The notes: generated by a model not told the origin, from the letters alone. 64,000 bases of DNA from Pseudomonadota bacterium (GCA_016720075.1 JADJXW010000021.1:124001-188000), one strand, 5' to 3'. Positions 52,114-60,877 are shown, counted from the stretch's first letter. A program made the numbers and translations.

Positions 52114-53034
52114 TCAGAACCCCTTCATCACCCACTCGGGCGCATCCGGCTCACCCTTGTTGGGCATGCCCTTGAAGCGGCTCCACCGGTGCAGCCAAGA
52201 GAACCCGTTGCGCCCCACGTAGTTCTCGGGTGTCTTGTATACCGGATCGCGCAGCGCCTCTTCCAGCGTCACGAACCGGTAGCCGCGGCTTCGGAACATC
52301 GCCAGCAGCTGCGGCATCTGGTCGGCGTTCAGCTGGTTGGCGTGAATCAGCAGGATCTGCGGAAACTCCCGCCCCACCACTTCCACCGCGCGTTGCTCGA
52401 AGAACGCGACCACCGATTCCATGTAGGGCACGTAGCCGGCGGCGGCGTTGTCGCGGGTTTCAGGTGACACATAGCGGGCCGCCCACGCGTAGTCGGCATT
52501 GTCGAAGGTGACCGGCGCCTCGGTGTAGCCCTGCCGCGCGAGGAATTGCGCGAGGCCTGCCTTGTCTTCAGGCGTGGACCCCACATGCAGGAACGGGTGG
52601 CGGTAATAGGCCAGCTTTTTGCCGCGCGCGGCGAGCACGCTCTTCAGCGGCGTTTCGCCGCGCGTGATGTCGGCGGTGTATTGCGCGAGCGGCGTGTTGT
52701 TGATGTCGGGGTGTGAGAAGGAGTGATTGCCCAGGTCGGCGCCGGCGTCCAGCCACTGGTTCAACAACTGCCTCAGGCCCGCTTCATCGCCCTGGAACCG
52801 CCCGGCGTTCACGAAGCCGATCACGGGGATCTGCTGCTGGGCGAAGGGGGTGAGGAGCTTCGCGGTCATGGCCTGCAGCGAGGCCAGGTCGCGCGGGCCA
52901 CCGTCGCCGCCGCGGGGGAGGTCGTCGATGGTGATGGCGACTGCGCGCGGCGAGGGCGACGCCGCCCAAGCCGCTGGAGCCGCAGCGAAGGCAAGCAGAC
53001 AGAGCACCGTGGCGAGTCGCATGCGGAACGTCAT
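52114..53034 (-). CDS. Exported polysaccharide deacetylase (NodB fold)
   Basis: 306 residues with a signal peptide (LATVLCLLAFAAAPAAWA). The NodB motifs are AITIDDLP (Asp pair), LGNHSFSHPDINNT (HSxxHP), AYYRHPFLHVG (Arg) and LLIHANQLNADQM (His). It likely removes N- or O-acetyl groups from a cell-wall or extracellular glycan. A hairpin with a U-rich run lies just upstream of its ATG. Confidence 0.93.
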   Translation of the reverse strand: MTFRMRLATVLCLLAFAAAPAAWAASPSPRAVAITIDDLPRGGDGGPRDLASLQAMTAKLLTPFAQQQIPVIGFVNAGRFQGDEAGLRQLLNQWLDAGADLGNHSFSHPDINNTPLAQYTADITRGETPLKSVLAARGKKLAYYRHPFLHVGSTPEDKAGLAQFLARQGYTEAPVTFDNADYAWAARYVSPETRDNAAAGYVPYMESVVAFFEQRAVEVVGREFPQILLIHANQLNADQMPQLLAMFRSRGYRFVTLEEALRDPVYKTPENYVGRNGFSWLHRWSRFKGMPNKGEPDAPEWVMKGF

Positions 53035-53057
53035 TGCCAGAACAACCTCTGTTCGGG

Positions 53058-53096
53058 GAAAAAGAAAATGGCGGAGTTCTTTCGAACCCCGCCATT
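53058..53096 (-). terminator. Hairpin and U-run upstream of the deacetylase gene
   Basis: ATGGCGG and CCGCCAT arms with an inner TTC/GAA pairing (53069-53096) are followed on the minus strand by a T-rich run (53068-53058). It ends about 25 bases before the deacetylase ATG. It is either a terminator for an upstream minus-strand transcript or an attenuator in the deacetylase leader. The 448-base gap 53035-53483 otherwise holds only the small ORF at 53205-53276. Confidence 0.45.
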
Positions 53097-53204
53097 CCCG
53101 CTCGTGAGATCAGTACGTACGGACTTGGGTCTGGTTAAAGGATTGTGTCCGCACGGCAACTGAATCGGAGCTACAGCCGTCGATTACGGCCGCGCGCGTA
53201 ACAG

Positions 53205-53276
53205 TTAGCTTGCGCGCTTGTCTCCATGGCCCAAGGGCCGCGAAGCTGCGACCGAACCAACGTGTGAATGTGCCAT
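53205..53276 (-). CDS. Possible 23-codon leader peptide
   Basis: ATG at 53276 follows a perfect Shine-Dalgarno (AAGGAGGTGATCC) at seven-base spacing, the best ribosome site seen in the window. It encodes MAHSHVGSVAASRPLGHGDK plus three more residues and a TAA. It lies upstream of the hairpin/U-run and the deacetylase gene on the same strand. No sequence family; a leader peptide is inference. Confidence 0.3.
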   Translation of the reverse strand: MAHSHVGSVAASRPLGHGDKRAS

Positions 53277-53483
53277 TGGATCACCTCCTTCAGTTGCTGC
53301 GGGCTACTTGTCGGCGCCTGCCGCCCGCCTGAGCCTGACGCCCCAGGACTAACCCAACAAATACCAAATATTGCGGCGCAGGAAAAGGGATGTATCCAAC
53401 AGAAATGCCGCTGGTTGCGCCGACCGGCCCGCATCACCATCCCGCGAACGGCCCTTTTGCGGCCCGGTAGCAGGAGGTGTAGC

Positions 53484-53717
53484 GTGGCGCACATGGCATC
53501 CATCCCCAAGGCAGCGGATCTGGCAGCCCTCAGCGTGGCCGAGCGCCTGGATCTGATGGATCAGATCTGGGAAAGCCTCGAGCCCAGTGCCGATGCCGTT
53601 CCCCTGCCGGAGTGGCATCGAACGGTGAACGAGCATCGATTGCGTGCCCTTGAAGCTGATGGAAACCTGGGGCGACCCGCAGAAGAGGTGCTGCTCGAGC
53701 TCAAAAGCCGGCTATGA
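53484..53717 (+). CDS. Addiction-module antitoxin (TIGR02574-like)
   Basis: 77 residues from a GTG at 53484, chosen because AGGAGG sits six bases before it; an ATG at 53493 has no site. DLAALSVAERLDLMDQIWESLEPSADAVPLPEWH is the family pattern. It overlaps the ParE-like toxin gene by four bases (ATGA). Confidence 0.88.
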   Translation: MAHMASIPKAADLAALSVAERLDLMDQIWESLEPSADAVPLPEWHRTVNEHRLRALEADGNLGRPAEEVLLELKSRL

Positions 53718-53999
53718 ACTGGCCAGTGCGAGTTCGGCCTGAGGCCGAACTCGATGCGCTGCGAGCGTCCCGCTGGTATGAGAAACAGAGACCCGGCCTT
53801 GGCGGCAGGTTCCTTGTGGAGATCGGCAGGCTGGCCGTCTCACTGTCGACCAACGCACTTCTCTATAGGCAAAGCATGGATGGTCTGCGCTGTGCCCCTA
53901 CTCGCCGCTTTCCCTATGCGGTGTACTTCCCGCATTCAACAGGGTTGCGTTGTCATCGTCTCAGTACTTCACATGCGTCGCAATCGACCGGAGCTCTAG
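53714..53999 (+). pseudogene. ParE/RelE-type toxin, one frame break
   Basis: Starts MNWPVRVRPEAELDALRAS. ASRWYEKQRPGLGGRFLVEI and RRFPYAVYF are ParE blocks. The frame breaks at the CCC run near 53929-53931 (one extra base); the proper end RIQQGCVVIVSVLHMRRN continues in the other frame to TAG at 53997-53999. Without correction a longer unrelated tail is read to 54115. With one base removed it is a normal 94-residue toxin. Confidence 0.85.
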
Positions 54000-54051
54000 C
54001 TTCGACTGATAGACTCAGGCTCCCGTTACTGCCGCTCGAGGAACCCTCCCC

Positions 54052-54411
54052 ATGCCCCGCTACGTCGACGGATTCGTGCTTCCCATCCCGAAGAAGAACC
54101 GCGCGGCCTACCTGAAGATGGCGCGGCTCGGTCGCAAGATCTGGCTGGAATACGGCGCGCTCGACTACCACGAGTGCATCGCCGATGACGCCAAGCCCGG
54201 CAAGCTCACCTCGTTCCCGCAGAGCGTGATGCTCAAGAAAGGCGAAGAGGTGTGGTTCTCGTGGATCGTCTACAAGTCGCGCCGCGACCGCGACCGCATC
54301 CTGAAGAAGGTGATGAGCGATCCACGCATGCAGGTGTACGGCCCCAAGAACATGCCCTTCGACGGCAAGCGCATGATCTGGGGCGGCTTCAAGGAACTTG
54401 TGTCGAGCTGA
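54052..54411 (+). CDS. DUF1428 domain protein
   Basis: 119 residues. RYVDGFVLPIPKKNRAAYLKMA, YHECIADDAKPGKLTSFP, FSWIVYKSRRDRDRILKKVM and PFDGKRMIWGGFKELV are the family hallmarks. The fold is a dimeric alpha-beta barrel like that of YciI/EthD proteins. Function unknown; complete. Confidence 0.93.
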   Translation: MPRYVDGFVLPIPKKNRAAYLKMARLGRKIWLEYGALDYHECIADDAKPGKLTSFPQSVMLKKGEEVWFSWIVYKSRRDRDRILKKVMSDPRMQVYGPKNMPFDGKRMIWGGFKELVSS

Positions 54412-54543
54412 TCGCGCGCGACATGACATAGCGACGTGACCTGCGTCATGAATGGCACCGGCCGTCATGACGCTGTCGCGTGATGAGAGGCCCGTCGGCG
54501 GCAATGCCTGCCGCGGCGCGCTATGGTCGGGGTCATACGCACC

Positions 54544-55182
54544 ATGACCCACGACCCCCTCGTCATCCTCGATTTCGAAACCACCGGCCTGCACCCTGAG
54601 CGCGGCGATCGCATCACGGAAATCGGGCTGGTTCGCATCGAGGCGGGTCGCATCACCGACCGCTATTCGTCGCTGGCCAATGCCGGCACGCGGCTGTCGG
54701 CCTCGATCCAGGCCTATACCGGCATCACGCAGCGCATGGTCGATGAGGCCCCGCCGGTGGAAGACGTGCTGCGCGAGGCCATCGCGTTCATCGATCAATC
54801 TACCGTGGTGGCGCATAGCGCCGTCTTCGACCAGCGCTTCCTGCTGCGCGAATGCCGCCGGGCGCGGCTGGGCCTGGTACTCGAGCCCGTGCTGTGTTCG
54901 ATGAAGCTGGCGCGGCGGCTGTATCCGCTGCTGCCCGGCCACTCGCTGGCCGACCTGGCACGCGGCCTGAAACTGCCTTCCACGGAACTTGCGCATCGCG
55001 CCGGCGTGGATGCCGAGCTCACCGCGCACCTGGTGCTGCGCATGCTGCGCGATGTGCTGGCCTGGACCGACGGCCAGCCCGTCACGGCGCGCCTGCTGCG
55101 GCGACTGATCCAGCTGCCCGCGGCCGAGGTGCCGGTGGAGCTGGAGCAGCTGCGCAACGCCCCGCTGCGCCTTCGCGCCTAG
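54544..55182 (+). CDS. DnaQ-like 3'-5' exonuclease (DEDDh)
   Basis: 212 residues from the ATG at 54544. The catalytic motifs are VILDFETTGLHPERGDRITE (Asp, Glu), VVAHSAVFDQRFL (Asp) and LAHRAGVDAELTAHL (His, Asp). It resembles the epsilon-like nucleases fused to UvrC-type domains elsewhere, but here stands alone with a helical C-terminal extension. Probable role in DNA or RNA 3'-end processing. Confidence 0.92.
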   Translation: MTHDPLVILDFETTGLHPERGDRITEIGLVRIEAGRITDRYSSLANAGTRLSASIQAYTGITQRMVDEAPPVEDVLREAIAFIDQSTVVAHSAVFDQRFLLRECRRARLGLVLEPVLCSMKLARRLYPLLPGHSLADLARGLKLPSTELAHRAGVDAELTAHLVLRMLRDVLAWTDGQPVTARLLRRLIQLPAAEVPVELEQLRNAPLRLRA

Positions 55183-55727
55183 CCGGCGAAGACCACCTCG
55201 TGCAGCAGCCTTCCTGGCAGGAAGGCCAGCATCGTCATCAGCACCAGCGCGATCATCAGCATCGCCATCGTGCGCGCGTGGTTGCGCGCCTTGCCGGTGC
55301 GGATGAAATACACACCGAACGCCAGCAGCACCAGCGCCGAGCCGCCGCCCAGGTAGGCGGCCACCCAGCTGTCGCCGTGCGGCACAGCGATGGATGAAAG
55401 GCCCATCAGCACCATGCCGGTGACCCAGGTCCAGCCCAGCGTGCGATGCCGGCGATCGCCCTTGGGCAGCGCAAGCATGATCCAGCCGGCAACCGTCAGC
55501 ACCAGGATGGCGATGGCGTGGATCAGCGTGGGCAGTGGCGCGGCTGCGAGGGCGTCGAGATTCAGGCCGGGCTTCCAGCTCACGCCCTGCAGCTGACTGA
55601 ATCCCCCGGCATTCCAGGCGATGGTGGGCACCAGCACCAGCAGCACCACCGAGAAGATCACCAGCCGGCGGATGTCGCCCGGTCGCAGGATGCCGCGCAC
55701 GGGATGATCGCGATGGATGCGGTTCAT
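55179..55727 (-). CDS. DUF2306-like membrane protein
   Basis: 182 residues from the ATG at 55727, about five transmembrane segments (LVIFSVVLLVLVPTIAW, LPTLIHAIAILVLTVAGW, WVTGMVLMGLSSIAVP, ALVLLAFGVYFI, LMIALVLMTMLAFL). Conserved His residues near segment ends (LIHAIA, RRHRTLGW, ARNHARTM) match the DUF2306 pattern and could bind heme or metal. Function unknown. It overlaps the exonuclease stop and is divergent from pgm. Confidence 0.82.
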   Translation of the reverse strand: MNRIHRDHPVRGILRPGDIRRLVIFSVVLLVLVPTIAWNAGGFSQLQGVSWKPGLNLDALAAAPLPTLIHAIAILVLTVAGWIMLALPKGDRRHRTLGWTWVTGMVLMGLSSIAVPHGDSWVAAYLGGGSALVLLAFGVYFIRTGKARNHARTMAMLMIALVLMTMLAFLPGRLLHEVVFAG

Positions 55728-55812
55728 GGATGCCCTCCCTTCGCGCCTAGGCTGCCACGTTCGCGCGCCGGGCGATATGCCAGAATGAAACGTCCCCGAC
55801 AGGAAGCCCTTC

Positions 55813-57453
55813 ATGCCGAATTCCCCGCTCGCCGGCCAGCCGGCCACCGCCCTGCCCCTGCTGGATGTCTCGCGGCTGCTCGCCGCGTATTTCGATAGCC
55901 GGCCGGATCCGGGCGTTGCCACGCAGCGTGTGGCCTTCGGCACCTCTGGCCATCGCGGCACCGCGTTCAAGTCGAGCTTCAATGAATGGCATGTGCTGGC
56001 CATCACGCAGGCGGTGTGCGACTACCGCCAGGGCAAGGGCATCGATGGCCCCATGTTCATCGGCATCGACACGCATGCGCTGTCGAAGCCGGCGGGCGAC
56101 AGCGCGCTCGAGGTGCTGGCCGCCAACGGCGTGAACACCATGCTGGCGGCCGGCGATGAATACACGCCCACGCCGGTGCTCTCGCACGCCATCCTGGGCT
56201 ACAACCGCGGCCGCAGCACCGGCCTTGCCGATGGCCTGGTGATGTCGCCCTCGCACAATCCGCCGGACAACGGCGGCTACAAATACAACCCGCCCAACGG
56301 CGGCCCCGCCGATACCGACGTGACCAAGTGGGTCGAGAATCGCGCGAACGAACTCCTGGCCGCGGGGCTGGCGGGCGTGAAGCGCATGCCGCTGGAGCAG
56401 GCCCGGCGCGCCGCCACCACGCACCGGCATGATTATCTGAATGCCTATGTTGCCGACCTGGGCAATGTCATCGATCTTGCGGCGATCCGCGCAGCCGGCG
56501 TGCGCATGGCGGTGGATCCGCTGGGCGGCGCGGGCGTGCATTTCTGGGAGCCGATTGCCGAGCGCTATGGCATCGACCTGAAAGTGCTGAACACCAAAGT
56601 GGATGGCACGTTCTCGTTCATGTCGCTGGACTGGGATGGCCAGGTGCGCATGGATCCCTCCTCGCCGCATGCAATGCGCTCGCTGCTGTCGCTGCGCGAT
56701 CAGTATCCGATCGTGATGGCCTGCGACACCGACCACGACCGCCACGGCATCGTGGCAGGCAGCGTGGGCCTGATGCCGCCCAACCACTACCTGGCGGTGA
56801 TGATCGACTATCTGTATCGCAATCGCCCCGGCTGGCGTGCCGATGCTGCAGTGGGCAAGACCATCGTCAGCAGCAGCATCATCGATCGGGTGGCCGCGGA
56901 CCTGGGGCGCAAGCTGTTCGAGGTGCCGGTGGGGTTCAAGTGGTTCGTCGAAGGATTGATCAGCGGTTCGCTGGGCTTCGTGGGCGAGGAAAGCGCCGGC
57001 GCCACGTTCCTGCGCCGCGATGGCGGCGCCTGGGCCACCGACAAGGACGGGCTGATCCCCGGGCTGCTGGCAGGCGAGATGATGGCGAAGACCGGCCGCG
57101 ATCCCGGCGAGTTGTACGCGCAGCTCACCTCGAAGCACGGCGAGTCGTTCTACGAGCGCATCGATGCGGCCGCGACGCCGGCCGAGAAGAAGAAGCTGGG
57201 TGCGCTGTCGGCCGAACAGGTGAAGCTGTCGAGCATGGCCGGCGAGGCCATCACCGCGATCCAGACGCATGCACCGGGCAATGGCGCGGCCATCGGCGGC
57301 CTGAAGGTATCAACGCGCAATGGCTGGTTCGCCGCGCGGCCCTCGGGCACCGAGGATGTGTACAAGATCTACGCCGAAAGCCTCACCAGCGCGGCGCACC
57401 TGAAGGCCATCCAGCAGGAAGCGCAGGCCATCGTGGGGGCGGCGCTGCGCTGA
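55813..57453 (+). CDS. pgm: Phosphoglucomutase (alpha-D-glucose phosphate-specific)
   Basis: 546 residues. VAFGTSGHRGTAFKSSFNEWH at the N-terminus, the catalytic Ser loop GLVMSPSHNPPDNGGYKYNPPNGG, the Mg2+-binding ACDTDHDRHGIV and the sugar-specificity loop GEESAGATFLRRDGG are all intact, as is the C-terminal RPSGTEDVYKIYAES. It interconverts glucose-1-phosphate and glucose-6-phosphate, feeding glucose-1-phosphate from sucrose phosphorylase into glycolysis. Confidence 0.97.
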   Translation: MPNSPLAGQPATALPLLDVSRLLAAYFDSRPDPGVATQRVAFGTSGHRGTAFKSSFNEWHVLAITQAVCDYRQGKGIDGPMFIGIDTHALSKPAGDSALEVLAANGVNTMLAAGDEYTPTPVLSHAILGYNRGRSTGLADGLVMSPSHNPPDNGGYKYNPPNGGPADTDVTKWVENRANELLAAGLAGVKRMPLEQARRAATTHRHDYLNAYVADLGNVIDLAAIRAAGVRMAVDPLGGAGVHFWEPIAERYGIDLKVLNTKVDGTFSFMSLDWDGQVRMDPSSPHAMRSLLSLRDQYPIVMACDTDHDRHGIVAGSVGLMPPNHYLAVMIDYLYRNRPGWRADAAVGKTIVSSSIIDRVAADLGRKLFEVPVGFKWFVEGLISGSLGFVGEESAGATFLRRDGGAWATDKDGLIPGLLAGEMMAKTGRDPGELYAQLTSKHGESFYERIDAAATPAEKKKLGALSAEQVKLSSMAGEAITAIQTHAPGNGAAIGGLKVSTRNGWFAARPSGTEDVYKIYAESLTSAAHLKAIQQEAQAIVGAALR

Positions 57454-57466
57454 AGGTCGCGGCGGG

Positions 57467-58351
57467 TTACTTCCACCCGCCGTCGCGCTTCTCGATCGGC
57501 AGGATGCGGATGAACGCTTCCACTGCGTGCATCTGCCCGCCGTAGAACTTGAACGCCTCGAACGCGGTGAGCTGGTCGCCGCCCTCCTGCCTCACGCCCC
57601 AGGCCAGGCGCAGCCAGGCGATGCCCATGCGCTCATCCACCAGCACTACGCGCGTCATCGGCGCGCCCAGGCGCTTGAAGATGGCCAGCGACTGCGTGGA
57701 GATGTTCTGGCAGCCGGGCGCGAACTTGCAGTCGGGGCCGGCCATGATCTGGCCGTTCTCGTAGCGGTAGGCATCGGGCGCGAATGGCATGTTCACGGCG
57801 GCGAAGTTCTCGGCCTTCGCGAGGCCTTCCGGATACTTGAGGCCGGCCTTCAGCACTTCGTCCCGCGTGGCCAGCTCATCGGCGCGCGGCGCGTAGTTCA
57901 TCACCGCGCTGGCGGCCTTCAGGCCGTCGAGGTTGAAGATGAGGCCCTCGGTGCGGCTGCGCGTGGGTACCAGTTCCAGTTCGGTGAGCTGGTTACCCAC
58001 GACCTTGATGCGCACCACCAGCATGATGGGGGCGCCGCTTTCCTCGACCATCACATGCGCGCCGGCCATGCCCATGCGCTCGTCGATGAAATCCTGCCGG
58101 TAGCCCTGCAGCGCGGTAACGCTGCGGATCAGGGCCACATCCTTCAGCGGCTTTTCCACTGCGTCTTCGGTCACGCGCAGCGTGTCGGCCACGGGCAGCT
58201 TGCTGACGTCGTGCTTCACCAGCGACCACAGGATCTGCGTGACGTGGCTGCGCAGGCATTCGCGGTCGCAGGACGCGGCGGCGGGTTGGGCGGCCGATGC
58301 GCCGCCGATGCATGCCACCAACAGCAGCAGACCGAGGAGCTGCTTTTTCAT
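57467..58351 (-). CDS. Exported protein of unknown function, coupled to esterase
   Basis: 294 residues with a signal peptide (LLGLLLLVACIGGASA). An N-terminal CDRECLRSHVTQILWSLVKHD motif and two related SnoaL-like halves (RQDFIDERMGMAGAHVMVEE and MTRVVLVDERMGIAWLRLAW) suggest an internal duplication. The DERMG repeat is visible at about residues 98 and 243. Its ATG overlaps the esterase stop by four bases, so the pair is coupled. Confidence 0.78.
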   Translation of the reverse strand: MKKQLLGLLLLVACIGGASAAQPAAASCDRECLRSHVTQILWSLVKHDVSKLPVADTLRVTEDAVEKPLKDVALIRSVTALQGYRQDFIDERMGMAGAHVMVEESGAPIMLVVRIKVVGNQLTELELVPTRSRTEGLIFNLDGLKAASAVMNYAPRADELATRDEVLKAGLKYPEGLAKAENFAAVNMPFAPDAYRYENGQIMAGPDCKFAPGCQNISTQSLAIFKRLGAPMTRVVLVDERMGIAWLRLAWGVRQEGGDQLTAFEAFKFYGGQMHAVEAFIRILPIEKRDGGWK

Positions 58352-59274
58352 TTGAGCTTCTTGGCGGCGGTCTGCCAGGTGCTGTTGGTGCACAGCTCGC
58401 AGGTACTGCCGGTGAACATTTTTCCGGCCTGCTTGTCGCGCTTGAACTGCCAGCGCACCCAGTTGGTGGCGACGTTCGCGAACTCGCCGCCGCCCACGTG
58501 ATACGCGGTGGCCGTGTGGCCTGCATCCTTGCGCGCGCCATAGAACACCGGCTGCGTGTTGATCGCATCGAAGGTGGCCTTCGCCGGGCCCATCATGAAG
58601 TCGCGCTCGCCGCCGTTGATGAACAGCGCGGGAATGCGCAGCCGCGTGAGCATCGACATCTGGTTGGGCTGCAGCCCGGCGTTGAACACGCCGATGGTCG
58701 ACACGCGCCAGTCGGCGGCCAGTTCCAGCGACAGGCGACCGCCGCATGATTGACCCATCACGGCCACATGCCGGGTGTCGATCTTGCCCTTGAGCGGCGA
58801 ACCTTCGCGCGCGTTCTCTGCGAAGGCCCAGTCGATGGCGGAAGTCAGGTCGGCGGCGTTGGCCTGGCGCGGGCGTGGCGCATTGGCGGCCGGCGGCGCT
58901 GCGGCAGTCGCGGCCGCGGGCGCGGCCGGGCTGCGCGTGCTGATCACGATGAAGCCATGCGAGGCGATGGTCTGCAGGAAACCTTCGTAGCGCGGGTTGT
59001 CGATGGCGCAGCCGCCGTTGCCCCAGACGAGCACGGGCAGCGTGTCCTTCGCCGGGAACGCCGCGAGGTCGGTGGGATGAAGCACCTTCAGCGCGTCGTT
59101 GCCGGGTGCGACGTGCACGACAACGGCGTATTTGCCCGTCACTGCCTTCGGCGCGCCCTCTTCGGGCAGCACGGTGTTGACCATTTCCATCGTGACGCCC
59201 GGCGGCATCTGGGCCGTGGCGATGGAGCTGAGCAGGGCGAGGCTCGCTGCGGCGAGCGCATGGCTTGTTTTCAT
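58348..59274 (-). CDS. Exported alpha/beta-hydrolase with C-terminal CxxC tail (paralogue)
   Basis: 308 residues with a signal peptide (SLALLSSIATAQ). LPVLVWGNGGCAID, the nucleophile VAVMGQSCGGRLSLEL and a late ARKDAGHTATAYHVGGGE form the hydrolase core. An Ala/Pro-rich insertion lies near residues 112-130. The tail GSTCELCTNSTWQTAAKK matches that of the hydrolase at 29323. Like that gene it leads an operon with an exported protein of unknown function. Confidence 0.87.
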   Translation of the reverse strand: MKTSHALAAASLALLSSIATAQMPPGVTMEMVNTVLPEEGAPKAVTGKYAVVVHVAPGNDALKVLHPTDLAAFPAKDTLPVLVWGNGGCAIDNPRYEGFLQTIASHGFIVISTRSPAAPAAATAAAPPAANAPRPRQANAADLTSAIDWAFAENAREGSPLKGKIDTRHVAVMGQSCGGRLSLELAADWRVSTIGVFNAGLQPNQMSMLTRLRIPALFINGGERDFMMGPAKATFDAINTQPVFYGARKDAGHTATAYHVGGGEFANVATNWVRWQFKRDKQAGKMFTGSTCELCTNSTWQTAAKKLK

Positions 59275-59302
59275 GTGGATCCCCGGAAGTGTTGTGGGCT
59301 GA

Positions 59303-60484
59303 TCATAGCGGCTCTGCGCCTTCATTAAGAATTTCGACATAGCGCTGATAAGCAAAGACCCTGCCACGGCGGTTACCGGTGAGTTCTCGCAGCAGCCCGA
59401 TCGAAACCATTGCGTCCACGGTCTTTGCGACGGTGGCGAAGCTCAGTCCGGTTCGGGCCGTCAGCTGCCGGATGTTGGATATCGGACGGGATCGCATCGC
59501 GTCGAACACCTTTTGCATGCTCTGGTGGCTTCGCTTACCGGATTTCAGTCGGGCTTCGTCCTCGCGGAACAGCTTCAGGAGGCGCAGGGCTGTATCCACC
59601 GCAGCGTTCGCCGTGAGCATCGCGCCTTCCAGAAAGAAATCGAGCCAGGCCTCCCAGTCTCCGTTCTGTCTCACCTGATCCAGCTGCCGGTAGTACTCGG
59701 CACGGTGCTTCTTGAAGTGCAGGCTCAGGTACAGCAAGGGCTGTCGCAGGAGTCCCGCATCGTGGAGGATCAGCGAGATCAGCAGTCGGCCTACCCGGCC
59801 GTTCCCATCGAGGAACGGATGGATGGTTTCGAACTGTACATGGGCCAGGGCGGCCACGATCAATGCCGGCTGCTTCTCACGGGCGTGCAGGAAGTTTTCC
59901 AGTTCGCGGATGCATTGGGGCAAGACATCCGGTGGCGGTGGAACGAAGTGCGCATTTGCGGGGCGCGTGCCGCCAATCCAGTTCTGGGTACGGCGGAATT
60001 CCCCAGGCTGTTTGTCGGCGCCCCTTCCGCGCTCAAGCAGCTTTCCATGAACCTCTCGAAGCAAACGTCCGGAGAGCGGCATGCCTTCGCGTAATCGGGC
60101 AAGGCCGTGCTCCAGCGCGGCAACGTAGCAGGACACCTCGACCACATCATCGAAGGGAACGCCCGGCAGTTCATCCAATTCGAATAACAGCAGGTCAGAC
60201 AGCGATGACTGCGTTCCTTCGATCTGCGATGAGAGCAGCGCTTCCCGTCGGACATAGGCGTAGAGGAAGAGATCGGGTTCGGGCAGCAGCGCCGCAACAC
60301 CGTCGAGACGACCACAGGCCACGACAGCCTGCTCGAGGCGATGCTGCAGCGGTCCGGAGATATCCAGCGGTGGCTGTGGCGGCAGGGGCGAGGGGACGAA
60401 AGCCCGCACCGCCTCTCCGGCGGTGGTGGTTGTTTCAAACCTTCCTGTTTGTCCTCGCTGCATGGGGACGGCCTTGATGATCAT
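59303..60484 (-). CDS. Fic-family protein (second copy)
   Basis: 386-393 residues; MQRGQTGRFE at 60463 is the likely start, with an ATG at 60484 possible. The inhibitory helix is LLSSQIEGTQSSLSDLL, the Fic motif IHPFLDGNGRVGRLL is complete, and a C-terminal winged helix (RPISNIRQLTARTGLSFATV) may bind DNA. It is a self-inhibited Fic of the Fic/DUF4172-like group. An AT-rich region with repeated CCTTATTT-like motifs upstream may be its operator. Confidence 0.93.
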   Translation of the reverse strand: MIIKAVPMQRGQTGRFETTTTAGEAVRAFVPSPLPPQPPLDISGPLQHRLEQAVVACGRLDGVAALLPEPDLFLYAYVRREALLSSQIEGTQSSLSDLLLFELDELPGVPFDDVVEVSCYVAALEHGLARLREGMPLSGRLLREVHGKLLERGRGADKQPGEFRRTQNWIGGTRPANAHFVPPPPDVLPQCIRELENFLHAREKQPALIVAALAHVQFETIHPFLDGNGRVGRLLISLILHDAGLLRQPLLYLSLHFKKHRAEYYRQLDQVRQNGDWEAWLDFFLEGAMLTANAAVDTALRLLKLFREDEARLKSGKRSHQSMQKVFDAMRSRPISNIRQLTARTGLSFATVAKTVDAMVSIGLLRELTGNRRGRVFAYQRYVEILNEGAEPL

Positions 60485-60485
60485 C

Positions 60486-60526
60486 CTAAAATAGGGGCAT
60501 TCCTTATTTTAAGTAAGTGCCTATTT
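60486..60526. promoter_or_regulatory. AT-rich repeat region upstream of second fic
   Basis: Contains TAAAATAGG, then GGCATT, then CCTTATTTTA (inverted repeat with one bulge) and a further TGCCTATTT copy. Its position directly upstream of the fic start suggests an operator or promoter. Confidence 0.4.
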
Positions 60527-60575
60527 ATATAATAAAAGTGCAGATATCGCTCGAGACAGAGAGATGGTGTTTAAG

Positions 60576-60594
60576 CATCACTGCATCTGATGCA
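60576..60594. promoter_or_regulatory. Repeat at the vapBC promoter
   Basis: TGCATC, T, GATGCA (60582-60594) is a 13-bp palindrome, preceded by another GCATC copy at 60575-60579. It ends ten bases before the antitoxin ATG, where a VapB dimer would be expected to bind. Confidence 0.5.
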
Positions 60595-60604
60595 TAATCG
60601 AATC

Positions 60605-60877
60605 ATGCGCACCACTCTGGACATTGACGAACCCGTCCTGCAGGCCCTGAAGGAGCTCTCCCGGCGCCAGGGGCGCACAGCCGGTGCCGTGGCCTCGGAA
60701 CTCATCCACCGGGCGCTATCCCAGCCAATTGCCCAGGCTGCAAACAGCGCCCCCGCCGGCCGACACGGATTCCGGCCCTTTTCCGGCGGGCCGGAGGCCG
60801 GCGCGGCGCCCGGGACCCTCGTCCCCCGCGTGACCAACGAGCAGGTGAACCGCCTGCGCGACGAAGCCGGCGCCTGA
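60605..60877 (+). CDS. vapB: VapB-like ribbon-helix-helix antitoxin
   Basis: 90 residues from the ATG at 60605. MRTTLDIDEPVLQALKEL with SRRQGRTAGAVASELIHRAL is the ribbon-helix-helix. The Pro/Gly-rich middle and TNEQVNRLRDEAG tail bind the toxin. Its TGA overlaps the vapC ATG. Confidence 0.88.
   Translation: MRTTLDIDEPVLQALKELSRRQGRTAGAVASELIHRALSQPIAQAANSAPAGRHGFRPFSGGPEAGAAPGTLVPRVTNEQVNRLRDEAGA

Noticed and set aside
53276..53290. Match to the 3' end of 16S rRNA (TTGGATCACCTCCTT)
   Set aside because: It is the complement of a strong Shine-Dalgarno on the minus strand; no rRNA sequence surrounds it.
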